NCBI GenBank assembly: GCA_015039365.1
Contig: WION01000142.1
Coordinates: 1 to 64,000 of the forward strand
Direction: 5' to 3'
DNA length: 64,000 nt
DNA from: Amanita rubescens
Taxonomy: Eukaryota > Basidiomycota > Agaricomycetes > Agaricales > Amanitaceae
Shown here: one piece after another, positions 10,711 through 22,323 of the stretch
How the letters are laid out: each line of letters starts with the position of its first letter
Numbering within the stretch: position 1 is the first letter of the stretch
The notes under the pieces: model-generated
Database searches by the model: none
Seen by the model: the letters and a program-made list of their open reading frames with translations, nothing else
Told to the model about the DNA's origin: nothing
Program-made: the position numbers and the translations under genes

Positions 10711-11110
10711 AGCAACATGGCAGCGACCACAAGGAAGGAAAACACCATGAATGAGCCATCGTATCTGGTCCAGCTTCCACTCTGTTGCAGAAGCTGTTCT
10801 AATGGCCCGGCCCTCCACATGCACGCTTGACCCGATGGTGTCTCCCTTGTGTCGGTCACCGAACCAAAGATATACCAACTCGGTAACACTATACCCAGAG
10901 TCAAATACGAGACCCTGGCCGCTGGCGTGGTGGTCGGTCTTATCATGTTTCTTGGATCACATGGACTTCGAAGCGCCGGAGATGATGTTTACAATGAGCT
11001 AGCTTGGCTTGGCGCTCGTGAGTCCAATCCATTCCAATTTCGACCTCCTTTACCCTGCCCTTCACAACTAGCTTGTGGTGCTCACGCGCCAACTGCCTTG
11101 TAGCCCTCAA
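10711..11110 (+). pseudogene. decayed F-box fragment, duplicated at 12977-13370
   Basis: From CTTAGCAACATGGCAGCGAC onward this stretch is closely similar to 12987-13370, which shares the TATCTGGTCCAGCTTCCACT and TATACCAACnCNGTAACACT stretches. It contains a worn F-box start (CACTATACCCAGAGTCAAAT) and no usable frame. Its left edge marks where the peptidase gene was cut off. Confidence 0.55.
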
Positions 11111-11319
11111 GCACTCACTAACTGACCGTGCCCGGCACGCCGAACGTCAGAATTAGATATAGCACAATAAAGCCTCCAGTTCGTTTTCCGAAAGTAGTGC
11201 CTTATAGTTAGAGTGAGTACAGCGGCGGACCTCGGTCGAAAGCGTTCTGCAAGCGTGATGTTGTGTCGCTGGCACAACTCCTCGATAAAATCTTTGCAAT
11301 TGAGATCAGCCTTGGGCGG

Positions 11320-11465
11320 TCATAACTTTATTTTGTTCAACACGCTAGACATAAAACTGGTGGAAGGGCATCCATGGCCTATGGCACATGTGAGAAGTAC
11401 AGAAACTAGGTCTTGTAATCTACTGACCGTTGTTCCTGTTTTCGGAATCAGGTACGGATAGATGG
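11320..11465 (-). pseudogene. remnant of the secreted-protein gene family of 14382-15184
   Basis: The minus strand around 11400-11460 matches the end of exon 1, the first intron and the start of exon 2 of the gene at 14382-15184 (AGGTCTTGTAATCTACTGAC is shared; CATATGTGAGA-type intron sequence follows). The rest of the gene is not found here, so this is a truncated duplicate. Confidence 0.5.
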
Positions 11466-11498
11466 ACTTGCAATGTTGTGCTATGTTTGCAAGTCGAC

Positions 11499-12858
11499 AT
11501 GATGCCACGCAGTGTCCAGAGCTTCTTGCCAAATGATGACCGATGGTCAATGCTATACCCAGAACTCATATATGAGGTCCTCACTTACTGTCTCTCAGAC
11601 ACTCCATTGGATACATGCTTCCCCAACCTTTTTCCCTGGTATCTTGGGCACATCTGTCGGTCATGGAGATCAATCTTCATATCTTCACCACGTTTCTGGG
11701 ATCGTTTCACATTCGAGGCTGCCGTAATGGAACCCTTTGAGACAAACGACTACCTCGACAGTCCCTATGCTATAGATGATTACCTCGAGAGTTTTCATGC
11801 GATAGATGCCAGGCTCAAGCGCGCCTTGACGATAGTCGAACTGTGCGTCAAACGCATGAAAGATCAACCATTTTCATTCAGGTTCAGTGCCCAATCCTAT
11901 GATGCGTGACGTGGCGACATTATACATGTACCGGGTCATGAAAAGTATAGCTGCCCATGCGGACCGTTGGAGCGTTTCATATGTCGAAGCAAAAGGATTT
12001 GGAGTGGAAGAGTTGTTGTTGAAAGCTAAACATCGCTTCGGACAGCTCCATACGCTCCAAATATCTATACCTCTTGGAACCTCATATCATCTCAAACTTT
12101 TTGAGGATGCGCCGAATCTCACGCGCGTATATACCGCTGATTTTTACTGCTTACGTTGGTCAAGTCTAACTGTCCTCCACATCGAAATCTCATCTCCTAC
12201 TTCCGTCAGACTCTTCACGGTGTTTGACAAGATGACGTGTCTCAAAGAACTGGTAATCCGAGGGTCACTTTTGCACAAAGAAACCCTGGCGTTGCTCCAA
12301 ACTCCAGTAGAAATACCCACCCTCAAGATACTTTACGTCGATCACTATTATCCCCTCTCACTCATCAGAGCCCCTTCCCTGGATGTCTTGCATCTGGGTG
12401 ACATTTTGCCACTCCTACGACCCACTGCCGTTGAAACCTTCCTTCGCGGAGTGACTCACCTCAGGACCTTATCATTTAACATCGATATCTGCGATGTCCT
12501 TGATTGCATCTTTGAACTGGACCACGCGATAGTCATTGGCAGGCACTTCGCGCTGGCCGTTCTTGTTTACCAATGCATGGCTCATTCTCTGAAGATGATA
12601 ACCATCAGTGACCCCGACATATACAAATGCAAACGTGGTACCAAGGTGACGTTATGTGAAATAACAAGTGTAGTCCAACATTTGGAAAAGCACCAATTCC
12701 CAAATTTGCGCCGTCTGTTGGTCCATGTTTATGACGACGGAAAGGAAGATATGTTACCTGCCATAGATGACCTGGTGCGGCTGGGCCCGTATAAGGGATT
12801 CGAGGTAGACATTAAATTTTCACCACCCCAGATCCTGCCACTGTTTCGTGACTTATGA
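11499..12858 (+). pseudogene. F-box-like/LRR gene, copy D, split by one frameshift
   Basis: The first part (MMPRSVQSFLPNDDRW ... SFRFSAQSYDA) stops at 11909. The remainder (from about 11887: LYMYRVMKSIAAHADRW ... LPLFRDL) is fully open in the next frame to 12858. In copy B the corresponding segment is continuous, so a single-base indel near 11895-11910 breaks this copy. A small insertion relative to A and B (11745-11810) adds a duplicated DYLxS...AIDxxL stretch. Apart from the shift it is well preserved, so decay is recent; a sequencing error is the alternative. Confidence 0.7.
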
Positions 12859-12899
12859 ATCTGGGTGTGTGTATCGCTCCGCGTGGCGGATATGCATCT

Positions 12900-13470
12900 G
12901 ACATCAGTGGGATCACAGTATTAACGGGCAGGTTCGATTATGTATCCTTTACAGCAGTTTCAGGCAGAGCTATGTAATGCCCAAGTCTCTTAGCGACATG
13001 GCAGCGATCACAAGGAAGGGAAACGCCATGAATAGCCATTGTATCTGGTCCAGCTTCCACTCTGTCGCAGAAGCTGTTCTAATGGCCTGGCGCTCCACCC
13101 GACTCCACGTGGATGCTTGGATGGCGTCTCCCTTGCGTCGGTCACCGAACCAAAGATATACCAACCCAGTAACACTATACCCAGAGTCAAATACGAGACC
13201 TCGCTCACTGTTTGTCGGGCGCTACATTGCGTTTGTGGACTCTTTCCTTGGTATCTTGGCGTGGTGGTCGGTCTTATCACGTTTCTTGGATCACATGGAC
13301 TTCGAGGCGCCGGGGATGATGTTTACAATGAGCTGGCTTGGCTTGGCGCTCGTTTAGCTGTTTATCGAATAACGCAACAAAATTGTCGATCTTCACTTCG
13401 ACATCATACATGTACCAGGCCCTGAAAACTATAGTTGGCCACGTGGACCGTTGATGCGTTGCATACATCA
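12900..13470 (+). pseudogene. decayed F-box fragment (second copy of the 10711 segment)
   Basis: Similar to 10711-11010 and, more distantly, to the remnants after copies A and B. It ends with a short piece resembling the YMCQAMKTLVAH segment (near 13400-13450) in broken frames. Confidence 0.5.
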
Positions 13471-14381
13471 AAGTAAACGTATGCCTCTTGGAAGTTGCGC
13501 CAGCCGCGTGTCAGACTGATGAGCGAAAGATATCACTATGTGTTGCATTCGTTAGCCTGAGATGTATGACCTGGTATTCCATAATTATAATATGATCAAA
13601 TCCTTTGCCGCCAGGCATGACTCTGACCTCCCAGACCATCTCCCCGGTTGCCCCACCAAGACGTGGTCAGCGACCCAAGCCCACCGGCGGTGACGCCCGG
13701 GTCTGGCACGAAATCTATTCCTTAGTTCCATTGTGAGCAAAGTTGTGTGTAAGCAATCATCCGGGTCAGGTTTGTCAATCGTGGGTCCAATTTTTGTAAC
13801 TTCTGTTTTTGAAAGCACACCTTCAAACGGTTGACCAGACTATATCAAGACCGGGCATTTTCGTTCGACTGCAGGACGTGGATCTCATTTCGGCATGACA
13901 CGCAATAGCGTTGGCTAGCCGCCATCCATCACACATATCGATCTTGAAGCTGGAAAAGGGGGTTGACAGGTAGCCGGTAGGTGAGAATTATTTTGACATC
14001 TTGACGGCCCAGGAGTCACCCACGCCCGGGACCCCATTCAACGCCATGCTCACCATCAACGTTCGAGGTCGAACTGATCATTCGCGTTCACTGCATTGAT
14101 TCATTGAACCCGAATATATTAATGAAGTTCAATGAGTGTTTAGTGCAATTGAATTGCTTGTCTTGACCCGATCACAATACTGACGCCGACCGAAGTGCTC
14201 AACACAAAACTATGTACCACTCCTTGCTTTCTGCTGCGATTGAGACTGTACTATGTAAGATGCAAGTGAGGTAAGCTCATGTTCGAGCTTCCCATCCTTT
14301 ATCCAGATGAGCAACAGATCTTTAGGTTGTGATTGGCCGGAAGGCTAGTATTCCAAGTCAATAGGACGTATGAAAGGAAAA
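13471..14381. other. intergenic, no gene recognised
   Basis: No protein-like frame or recognised repeat was found. This is the 3' flank of the minus-strand secreted-protein gene. Confidence 0.45.
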
Positions 14382-15184
14382 TTAAAGTAGGTCACTGACA
14401 CTTGGCGCTAAAAGCCAACCACCCACAAGATGATTCAGAGTTATTCGCTCATTGAGCAAGTATACTCCCGCAGTATATCTGTGTAGTTCCCCACGTTGCA
14501 GCGGTTTGTTGGGAGTGTTCACAATAACATCTGAGTCATCGTCACCGTCAAGCTGTGGCACGTGAGATATATAATAACTTGAGTAAAAATTAGCAATACT
14601 GACCCCTCTTACTACCCGGTACCATGTACCTTCATATTCTGTGGGAAGGGCCTCTGCAAGACGGTTACCTAAGGGAGAGGACTCTTTGCTGGGTAACTGC
14701 ACTTCAGGATATATCATCTGGCAGTTAATCTTCCCACCCTTCTTCCAAATGCTCAACTCAGAGAGTCTATCTCGAAGTGAGATGTAACCCTAGGAAGTCT
14801 AATAAGATGCCTCAAATGCTGTAAAAATTGGAGTTGTATACCATTGGCGGCTGGCGCCACCTGCCAAGGACACGATCCTTATTTCGGAATACATCAGGCC
14901 CTCTGGCTCCAGGTTGACCAAAGTTTTCAAAATTGATATATCCATCGCCTAGAGAGCGTATCATGTCCAGATGGTATTCTGGTTTGGCCTATAGCATATG
15001 TGAGATACACAGAAACCTCTAGGTCTTGTAATCTACTGACCGCCGTTCCTGGTTTTCGGAACCAGGTACCACAATATTTCATGTCTGGGAGATGAAGTGC
15101 ATCTGGCGGATGGTCAGCGGAGACCATGGATGGACCGAGCAAGATGAAAAGAAGGAAGAAAAGCAACTCGTGCAAGAACAACAT
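14382..15184 (-). CDS. small secreted protein (215 aa, 4 exons), family unknown
   Basis: Exons on the minus strand are 15184-15041, 14988-14842, 14789-14604 and 14552-14382. All joins are phase 0 and introns are 51-52 bp with GT..AG ends. Residues 1-23 are a strong signal peptide (MLFLHELLFFLLFILLGPSM then VSA). The mature protein has KYCGTWFRKPGT, NFGQPGARGPDVFRNKDRV, GYISLRDRLSELSIWKK and a C-terminal GVYLLNERITL..LVGGW segment. Only two Cys are seen, so it is not a typical Cys-rich effector. The third intron keeps the frame, so its retention would simply lengthen the protein. A truncated duplicate lies at 11320-11465. Its upstream side is interrupted by the transposon nest at 15225. Confidence 0.6.
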
Positions 15185-15244
15185 AATGGAGGACAGGAGA
15201 CCAGCTCTTGGGGGTGCAAAGAACCAGTACTTTACACTCCCCCC

Positions 15245-16557
15245 TAGTGTTTACAGGTCAGGTTATGATGACCGAAAAATAACCGCAACCGGACCAAACT
15301 GGTACCGGTTATGACCGGACCATCGGTCACGGTTTTACTGGACAACAGTTGGTCACGGTTACGGTCATGGCCAATGGCCCAATTTGCGTGACCGATGCAT
15401 GACCGGTCATAACCGGTCATGACCAACAAATGGGCCCTTCACAGCAAACTACTGTCTACTATATAATACATTGTCAATTACTGAGCTTCTGAGACAGCTG
15501 TAAGACCTGGATAAGGTGCCAAACCCTTATCTCCTCAAGTGAACACTTCAAATGCTTCTAGAAAATCCGTTTCGCATCCTATGGCCAATCTGACTTTACC
15601 AACGGATTCTACGACCAAGAATACACCTAGTAATACACCTGAAACATCCAGAACCTCAACCAGATACCCCATCTGCTTCAAAACCCTTATCTCCTCAAGT
15701 GAGCGCTTCAAATGCTTCTAGCAAATCCGTTTCGCATCCTACAGCCAATCCGACGTTACCAACAGATTCTACGACCAAGAATACCCCTAGTAACACACCT
15801 GAAGCATCCAGATCCTCAACCAGAGACCCCATCTGCTTCAACACCCTTATCTCCTCAAGTGAGCGCTTCAAATGCTTCTAGCAAATTCGTTTTGCATCCT
15901 ACAGCCAATCCGACGTTACCAACGGATTCTACGACCAAGAATACCGCTAGTAACGCACCTGAAGCATCCAGATCCTCAACCAGAGACCCCATCTGCTTCA
16001 ACAGCCTTATCTCCTCAAGTGAATGCTTCAAAACGCTTCTAGCAAATCCGTTTCACATCCTACGGCCAATCTGACGTTACCAACGGATTCTACGACCAAG
16101 AATACCCCTAGCAACATACCTAAAGCATCCCAATCCTCAGAAAGAGATCTGATCTCCTCCAAACCCTTATCTCCTCATGTGGGTGCTTCAAAACGCTTCT
16201 AGCAAATTCGTTTCACATCCTACGGCCAATCTGACGTTATCAATGGATTCTATGACCAAGAAAACCCCCAGTAACATACCTGAAGCATCCACAGAGAACG
16301 GAGAAAGGACTTGAGCAACGAAAAAGAGCAGGATGAGATAACAACTGTGATGATGTCACATGTGTCACTGCTGACAAGCGATTTTGCAGTTCTAACCGGT
16401 CATGACCGGTCATGAGAGGCTGACCGGACCAGTTGTAACCGGTTACAACTGGTCCGGTTACAGTCACTAGATTTGGGGAGTTGTTCATGACCGGTTACGG
16501 TCACGGTTTTCCCAAATTTGGGCAAAAAACCGGACCGGACCGGACCTGTAAACACTA
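15245..16557. mobile_element. hAT-like non-autonomous element (inner, 1.3 kb) with perfect 8-bp target duplication
   Basis: The ends are TAGTGTTTACAGGTC (from 15245) and its complement (to 16557), flanked by CTCCCCCC at 15237-15244 and 16558-16565. The subterminal regions are packed with ACCGGT/GACCGGTCATGACC palindromes and GGTCACGGTTTT motifs, the usual arrangement of transposase-binding repeats. No transposase is encoded. It landed 20 bp inside the left end of the outer element, so it is the younger insertion. Confidence 0.8.
15520..16290. repeat. about 160-bp tandem repeat inside the inner hAT-like element
   Basis: Nearly five copies of a unit containing CTTATCTCCTCAAGTG, CTTCAAATGCTTCTAG and ACGACCAAGAATACCC begin near 15520, 15681, 15841, 16001 and 16165. 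The unit length is not a multiple of three, so the Ser/Thr-rich peptide it appears to encode shifts frame in each unit and is unlikely to be a product. Confidence 0.75.
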
Positions 16558-17479
16558 CTCCCCCCCCAGTCCGATTAGACTCCGACAGACTCCTAGGACT
16601 CCTATAGGACTCCTATAGGACTCTGATCACTTTCTGATAAAATGTAAAAAAAGGTAAAATGGTAGGAAACATGTTTGGCTTTGTTTGTTTATGTTTGTTT
16701 ATATTAGGCATCTTAACTTGCAAAAGAAATCCAAAATCCTTAAAAATAGGGAACCATGTTTGGTATTGTTTATTTATGTTTATTTATATTAGGTATCTTT
16801 AACTTGCAGAATAAATTCAAAAAAATACTGAAAAAATGCGGAAAATCCATGTGATCCAGGTTATATAAGAATTATAAAACCAAACAATGGCAAACTTGAC
16901 ATATTTGCAAAATACTTTTCAGATGCAAGTGTGATCTTGAAAAATGCACACAAGGTCATGCAAGAATTAGGACACAAATCTGAGCCAAATTCTAGGTAAA
17001 TGTAAAGGAATGTATCACCACTCCATGTGACCACCTGCAAAGCCATAGTTGAACCCAACACAATTTGGGTGTGTCTGGCTGGTGATGATGAGTCAATGTA
17101 GTATGTGTGATCAGTTAGAAAGGGCTGGCAGTGGTGAAAGTCAGTTTCAGTAATGTGACTTGAGTGGTGAGTAGCTGCTGAGGTCAAGGACATTGGCAAC
17201 ATGCACATGGCAGTGGCTGCTGGAGGTGCAGTGCAGAGTGCCAGTTGAAGTGATGATCAAGTTTTAGTTCCACAATCCCACATGTTTGTTGCCAGCAACA
17301 ACCAATGACTCACCACCAATCACCTATGATTGTCAATTTGTCATAGGTATGTAAATATGAGGGATTTGTGATTATGTATGTATTGAAGTCAAGGGGTGAA
17401 AGCAGGTGGAGATGAGTTCTTGGTTATTTGGTCGGATGGTATGGCACAGTGAGCTGTGGTTGTTAGAAGCATATTAATA

Positions 17480-17720
17480 ATTGTCTGACTGTCTGACTAT
17501 CTGACAGGCACTGACAGATGCTAACACACTAATTGTCTGGTTGTCTGACTATCTAATAGGCACTGACAGATGCTGACACACAGATTATCTGACTGTCTGA
17601 CAGACAGTGTTTCATAAGTTGTCTGACTTGTCTTCAGACTATCTAACCATCTGAGCAGTGAGAGACACTTAAGCATCAGATAACATCAGACAAGTCTGTG
17701 ATCAGACTTTTGCTGTGTTA
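17480..17720. repeat. short CTGACTGTCTGACAG-type simple repeats
   Basis: Scattered TGTCTGACT, CTATCTGACAGGCACTGACAG and similar words occur in both orientations within the outer element. It is low-complexity, non-coding sequence. Confidence 0.5.
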
Positions 17721-18417
17721 GCTGATGTACTAAGCTTCCACACTAGAAGCATACGGTGGCAAAGTTAACTCAGCAATGGTTAACTCAAATACTAAGAGAA
17801 CAGTGATGATAGAAATTGAACAGAGTGTGGACAATGATAGATAATTTGATGATGAGTAAGTAGAGATACATAAGTGGGTCTGTCACTTCCAAAACTAATC
17901 AGGCATGCATAATGTGGGAGTCAATACTATTAGTAACAGAATGGTGGCTCAGTGACATGTAATAGGCTAGTATCAACTTCAAGTTCCAATCACAGTGGCA
18001 GTGACATCTGGCACCTGTGACCTGCCACACTGAGTGCCCTACTATGGATCATTATCAGCTACCTCCAATCACAGGTACTATTAGTAATTTGAAGTTAAGT
18101 ACAGTGCCTAGGCCAATATCAGTCAGTCTCACCTTTACTAGTACTATAACTTTACGGTTGTCCATGCTCTGTTCCAGAATTGCCTCAAACCTAAGACTAT
18201 GATATTCTATTGTTTTACCTAATATGTTTGAAGTTTCTCTGACCCCACACCCCCAGTGGTTCAATTGTCTTATCAACATAACCAGGGGCCCTTGTACAAA
18301 GTCACAAGATGTTTTGGCAACCTATCAATTTTCTCTCCATTATATCTGAAGAATAAATTACAAATATCTTGGGTTTGGCTCTGTTCTAGAGCATGATTCT
18401 TGCACCATCTTGATCAC

Positions 18418-18720
18418 ATGATTTTTCCAGATTTTTCAAGATTTTTAGCAGCCTTTCAATTTTTCAACATGAAGTGTTTAAAACAGTATTTTGCAAATAT
18501 CTTGAGTTTGGCATTGTTTGGCATGTTAATTTCCACACTAATCTGATCGCATGATTTTTCCAGATTTTTCAAGATTTTTGGCAGCCATTCAATTTTTTAA
18601 CATGAAGCGTTTAAAACAGTATTTTGCAAATAACTTGAGTTTGGCATTGTTTGGCATGTTCATTTACACACTAATCTGATTACATGATTTTTCTGCATTT
18701 TTCACATTTTTTTTTCCAAA
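18418..18720. repeat. 133-bp tandem repeat, about 2.3 copies, in the outer element
   Basis: ATGATTTTTCCAGATTTTTC recurs at 18418 and 18551 and in altered form at 18684, giving a constant spacing of 133 bp. AAAACAGTATTTTGCAAATA is also repeated. Non-coding. Confidence 0.7.
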
Positions 18721-19037
18721 TTTTCCCACGGTCACACAGTACTCTTGGCAAATGGTAGTATTACAAATGAGACTACAAAGACTACATTAAAAAGCGCAGA
18801 ATTGTCGGAGTCCTATAGGAATAGTCCTATTAGAGTCCTATGTCCTATTCGAGTCCGTCGGAAGGCTTCCTATTCATCCGATACCAGTCCGATTGAAAAA
18901 TGTAGTGTTAAAAAATTTGTAATGTTAATGTAATCTTATTTGTAATAAATTCCGATGTGACTCCTATAGGACTCCTCGGACTCCGATCGGACTCCGATCG
19001 GAATAGGGGGGGGACAGTAAAGACCTCCAAAGAACCA

Positions 19038-19770
19038 AGCACAGTGCTTTTATTATGGGTAAATTGTCGGCGACTCGGCACTATCAATGTGTTGCATCAT
19101 GATTTTGATTTTGATACTGATGTTATTGTGGTGCTGGAGGGTGCTGGTGAGCAACGAAGTGACCCCGCCTTGCACGGGTAATCCCATGACTCCGCTCAAA
19201 AGGATCCTCAGTGATTGGAAGAGAAGGAGACTGCCAGAAAGCGATGAGCCTGCCGGAGCTTGCCAAATGATAATTGATGGTCAATGTTATGCCCATAACT
19301 CATATATGAGATCCTCATGTTTATTAGAGCCCCTTCGTTGGAGAGCTTGTATTTAGGTCACCTTCTCCCAGTCATACAAGCCATACGCACCGTTGAAACT
19401 TTCCGGCATGGAGTGAGTCATCTCCATTTAACGGCGATGACAGGAGTATCCTACATTACACTCCTGATTTGGAACACATAGCAATCCTTGGCAGATTTTT
19501 GGGTGCGCCATGCTTTAAATCTCTCGTTCATTACCCAACAATGCTTTTTCTGAAGACGATAACCATAAACAGCGGGATATATAAATGTGTGGACCCCAGG
19601 AGGTTATGTGATTTAATGAGCATGGTGGAACCTTGGGAAATGCACCAATTCCCATGCTTGTGCCTTCTGTCCGTCCATGCCACTCACAAAAATGAATGTC
19701 AACTGCTATATGGATAAGGGATTCGAGATAGGGGTCACATTTTTGCCACCCCTACCACCGTTTTGTGATT
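19038..19770 (+). pseudogene. F-box pseudogene, copy E (large internal deletion)
   Basis: The upstream part (19040-19270) matches the 5' flank of copy B (CAGTGCTTTTATTAT, GTTGCATCATGATTTTGAT). A worn F-box start follows near 19260-19315. The sequence then jumps directly to the RAPSLE.LYLGH region near 19322, so the middle of the gene is deleted. The tail (WEMHQFPCLCLLSV, then a shifted DKGFEIGVTFLPP...PFCDL) reaches about 19770. Confidence 0.65.
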
Positions 19771-19965
19771 TATGAATTTGGGTGTGCACCGCTGCGCGAT
19801 GCAGACGTCAGCAGAGTACTAAACGAGTTAATGGGCGAGTGTAGACTAAGTTAATGATGTTCTTCTCCCATGGTTCAAACGTTCATTTATCGTGACCTCA
19901 AGTTATTATGTTGTGTTATGTTTGCGACTGACTCCCTTTCATCTCAAGTCAAATGAAACCCGAGA

Positions 19966-20890
19966 ATGTGGTCTGTGCAGAGCCCACCGTCGAATCGTTG
20001 GGCAACACTATACCCGGAACTCATATATCACTGTCTGTCGGGAGCTGCTACGTTAGACATATGCTCCCCCGGGTTGTTTCCTTGGCATCTCGGGCACGTC
20101 TGTACGTTATGGAGATCAGTCTTCATATCCTCACCACGTTTCTGGGACCGCTTCGCATTCGAGGTTCTCGAGGTGGAAAAAGTTACGATAGACCGCCTCA
20201 AGCGCGCTGTGACGCTTGTCAAATTGTGCGTTAAATGCACCCGAGATCGACCCTTTTCGTTCAGGTTCAATGCACGGACCTGGACCGACGGTGCGACAAT
20301 ACAATCACCGCACCCTTCCCAAATCCTGGAAATTAAGTTAGTTGCCCACGCGGACCGCTGGAGCACTGTGTACATAGCTGCAGAAGGATTGGCTGGAGTG
20401 GAGGAGTTGCTCTTGAAAGCTAAACATCGCTTTGGACAACTCCATACACTCCAAATCTCTATGCCTTTTGAAACATCATATGATCTCGATCTTTTTGAAG
20501 ATGCACCAAGTCTCATACGTGTATACACCATCGATTATCATCGGCTACGATGGTCCAGCATAACTGTCCTCCATATCGAATTCACATCGACTACTACTTC
20601 CAGACTGTTTACAGAGCTTGACAAGATGACGTGCCTCGAGGAACTGGTGATCCAAATGCCACCCTTTCTAAATGAAGATGCGTTACCAGTGATCAAAACT
20701 CCTGTCGAAATGCCCTCACTCAAAACCTTTTATGTCCAACACAATCATCTCGTTTCACTCATCAGAGCTCCTTCTCTGGAAAGATTGCACCTCATTTATC
20801 CCCTGCGCAAATCTTATGAACCCATCGTTGAAACTTTCTTGCGCAAAGTGAGCCATCTCAAGTATGTTTCTCCAAAATGGACAAAACGTA
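19966..20890 (+). pseudogene. F-box-like/LRR gene, copy F, 3' truncated by a repeat
   Basis: The open frame is intact through the F-box-like region (YPELIYHCLSG ... GHVCTLWRSVFISSPRFWDRF) and most of the Leu-rich part (LVAHADRWSTVYI, MTCLEELVIQ, RAPSLERLHL). It then runs into the GATCATGC palindrome array near 20885 and stops at 20925. About 100 C-terminal residues present in copies A, B and D are missing. It could still make a shortened protein of about 319 residues. The DNA is more diverged than copies A and B, so it is an older paralogue. Confidence 0.65.
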
Positions 20891-21230
20891 AGTTTGCCCG
20901 AGTGATCATGCGTGATCGTGCGTGATCATTCATGATCATACGTGGATCATGCGTGCTCGACGTGATCACCCGTTAGCCATGCATGATCATGCGTCGTCCA
21001 CGAATGGTCTATGCGTGGATGACTTTTTTTGCTCATGTGTGGTCCATTCATGATCACGCTCTCGAAAATGTTTGATATCAAATCACGCGTGGTTCATTCG
21101 TCGTCCATGAGTGATCTCTTTTTCTTCCGAAAACAAAGTTGTTTTCATCTACGCATGCCCGATGCGTTGACGATGCGTGACCGGTGCATTGTCCACGCAT
21201 TCTTCGCGTCCTCGACGTTTGTAAATGTTG
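20885..21230. repeat. array of degenerate TGATCATGCGTGATCA palindromes
   Basis: Irregularly spaced variants of CATGCGTGATCATG, GTCCACGCAT and GTGGTCCATTCATGATCA crowd about 350 bp. A second array of the same kind lies at 38255-38565. There are no fixed-length spacers and no coding frame. It ends copy F of the F-box family. Confidence 0.7.
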
Positions 21231-22323
21231 CTTCAGCTAGATCTATAATCAGCATTTACATAACTCGGGTATCCGCAGTAACAAGATAAAGTAGCCACAT
21301 ATATGATATCAGCAAGATGCCAATGACAACACGGCATCAAATAAATGTCAAAGGACTTCCTAAAAAATCATGAGATCAATAGTCTGTGATTACTAGTTTT
21401 CAGTGTCGCCTTCATACCTGTCATCCTCGTCGTTCGAACACCGGAACTGGCCCCACCACGTATGGTAGTAGGCAGATGAGAACGACGGCGGGATCCCGAG
21501 GAATGGCTGTCATATGCTGCCGTCATGGTGGAGACCGAGGAGAATGATGGCGATGACCCTATGCACCCCACATCCATTACTTAATACTGGCACAGAGAAT
21601 AAGAAAGGACCAAATGCTTACACCTCTACCCCAATCCGGAGTCTGGTCTTTCATCGCCATCATCTCCTCACAGCCCCTTCCACAGCCCTGGTCGCGACCT
21701 CTACCTCTACCGCTGCCACCCCTACCACATTCGCCACCCCTCCTCTTGTCGAACGTTGCCAAGGTTCGAACCTCGAACCGCGGCCAGTATATCGCTATCA
21801 GTACACAACTCTCGAAAACAATATCAAGCAAAAAAGCACATATTACTGTCATTAGTCGTCCTTCGTCGGCGTCGCGAATTTCATTTAGCGTACCTTGCAA
21901 CTTGTATTTACCGATCTCTAAGGCCGGGATCTCGTGATGGATCTACCATCAGATGATCAGAAACCGATCGTTATCCTCGTGACGTCAGCGCGTCGCGATC
22001 AATATTCGCGCCCACGAGAATCGACTCAACAATGCCAACGACTAGGAATAGCATTGATACTCGAAACCATATATAATCTATGCGGTTAATCAGCGAGGTG
22101 GACGCTAATAGCATTAATCGACTTACACATCTAATGATACCCTCACCCATGGTCAGTCATACCATTTGTCAACAGCTCAAATGTGAGAATATGACAGCCC
22201 CTCTTACGCCATCTTACCAGTTCTGCGGCAAGTTTATCAGTTCCCATCGATTCTGTCATTTTATCTGTCTGCGGGTCACATTAAAAGATGCAATGGTATA
22301 TTAAATACAGAATAGATAGCCGT
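21231..22323. other. intergenic; short SINE-like B-box sequence near 21765-21860
   Basis: Open frames in 21500-21750 arise from low-complexity CTCTACC/CACC runs. Near 21770 a GGTTCGAACC sequence followed by TATCGCTATCAGT and CTCTCGAAA resembles parts of the repeat at 37930-38230. No gene was seen. Confidence 0.4.

Larger units (their letters stand above)
15225..19027. mobile_element. hAT-like non-autonomous element (outer), containing a nested second element
   Basis: The octamer CAAAGAAC occurs on both sides (15217-15224 and 19028-19035; the match extends to CAAAGAACCA). The ends are imperfect inverted repeats of about 20 bp, matching at 15 of 20 positions: CAGTACTTTACACTCCCCCC at the left against the complement of the right end at 19008-19027. 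Inside the ends are AGTCCGAT/GGAGTCC-type motifs in both orientations. Removing the nested insertion leaves about 2.5 kb with no transposase-like frame. An 8-bp target duplication is the hallmark of hAT elements. It separates the promoter side of the secreted-protein gene from F-box flank sequence. Confidence 0.65.

Noticed and set aside
15539..16074. Ser/Thr-rich repeat protein on the plus strand
   Set aside because: The 160-bp unit shifts the frame each time and the region sits inside a non-autonomous transposon.
16861..17208. Minus-strand frame of 115 codons as a transposase fragment
   Set aside because: No similarity to hAT or other transposase motifs; A/T-rich non-coding composition.
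21577..21937. Pro/Leu-rich and Gly/Arg-rich overlapping frames
   Set aside because: Both derive from a simple CTCTACC/CCACC run.
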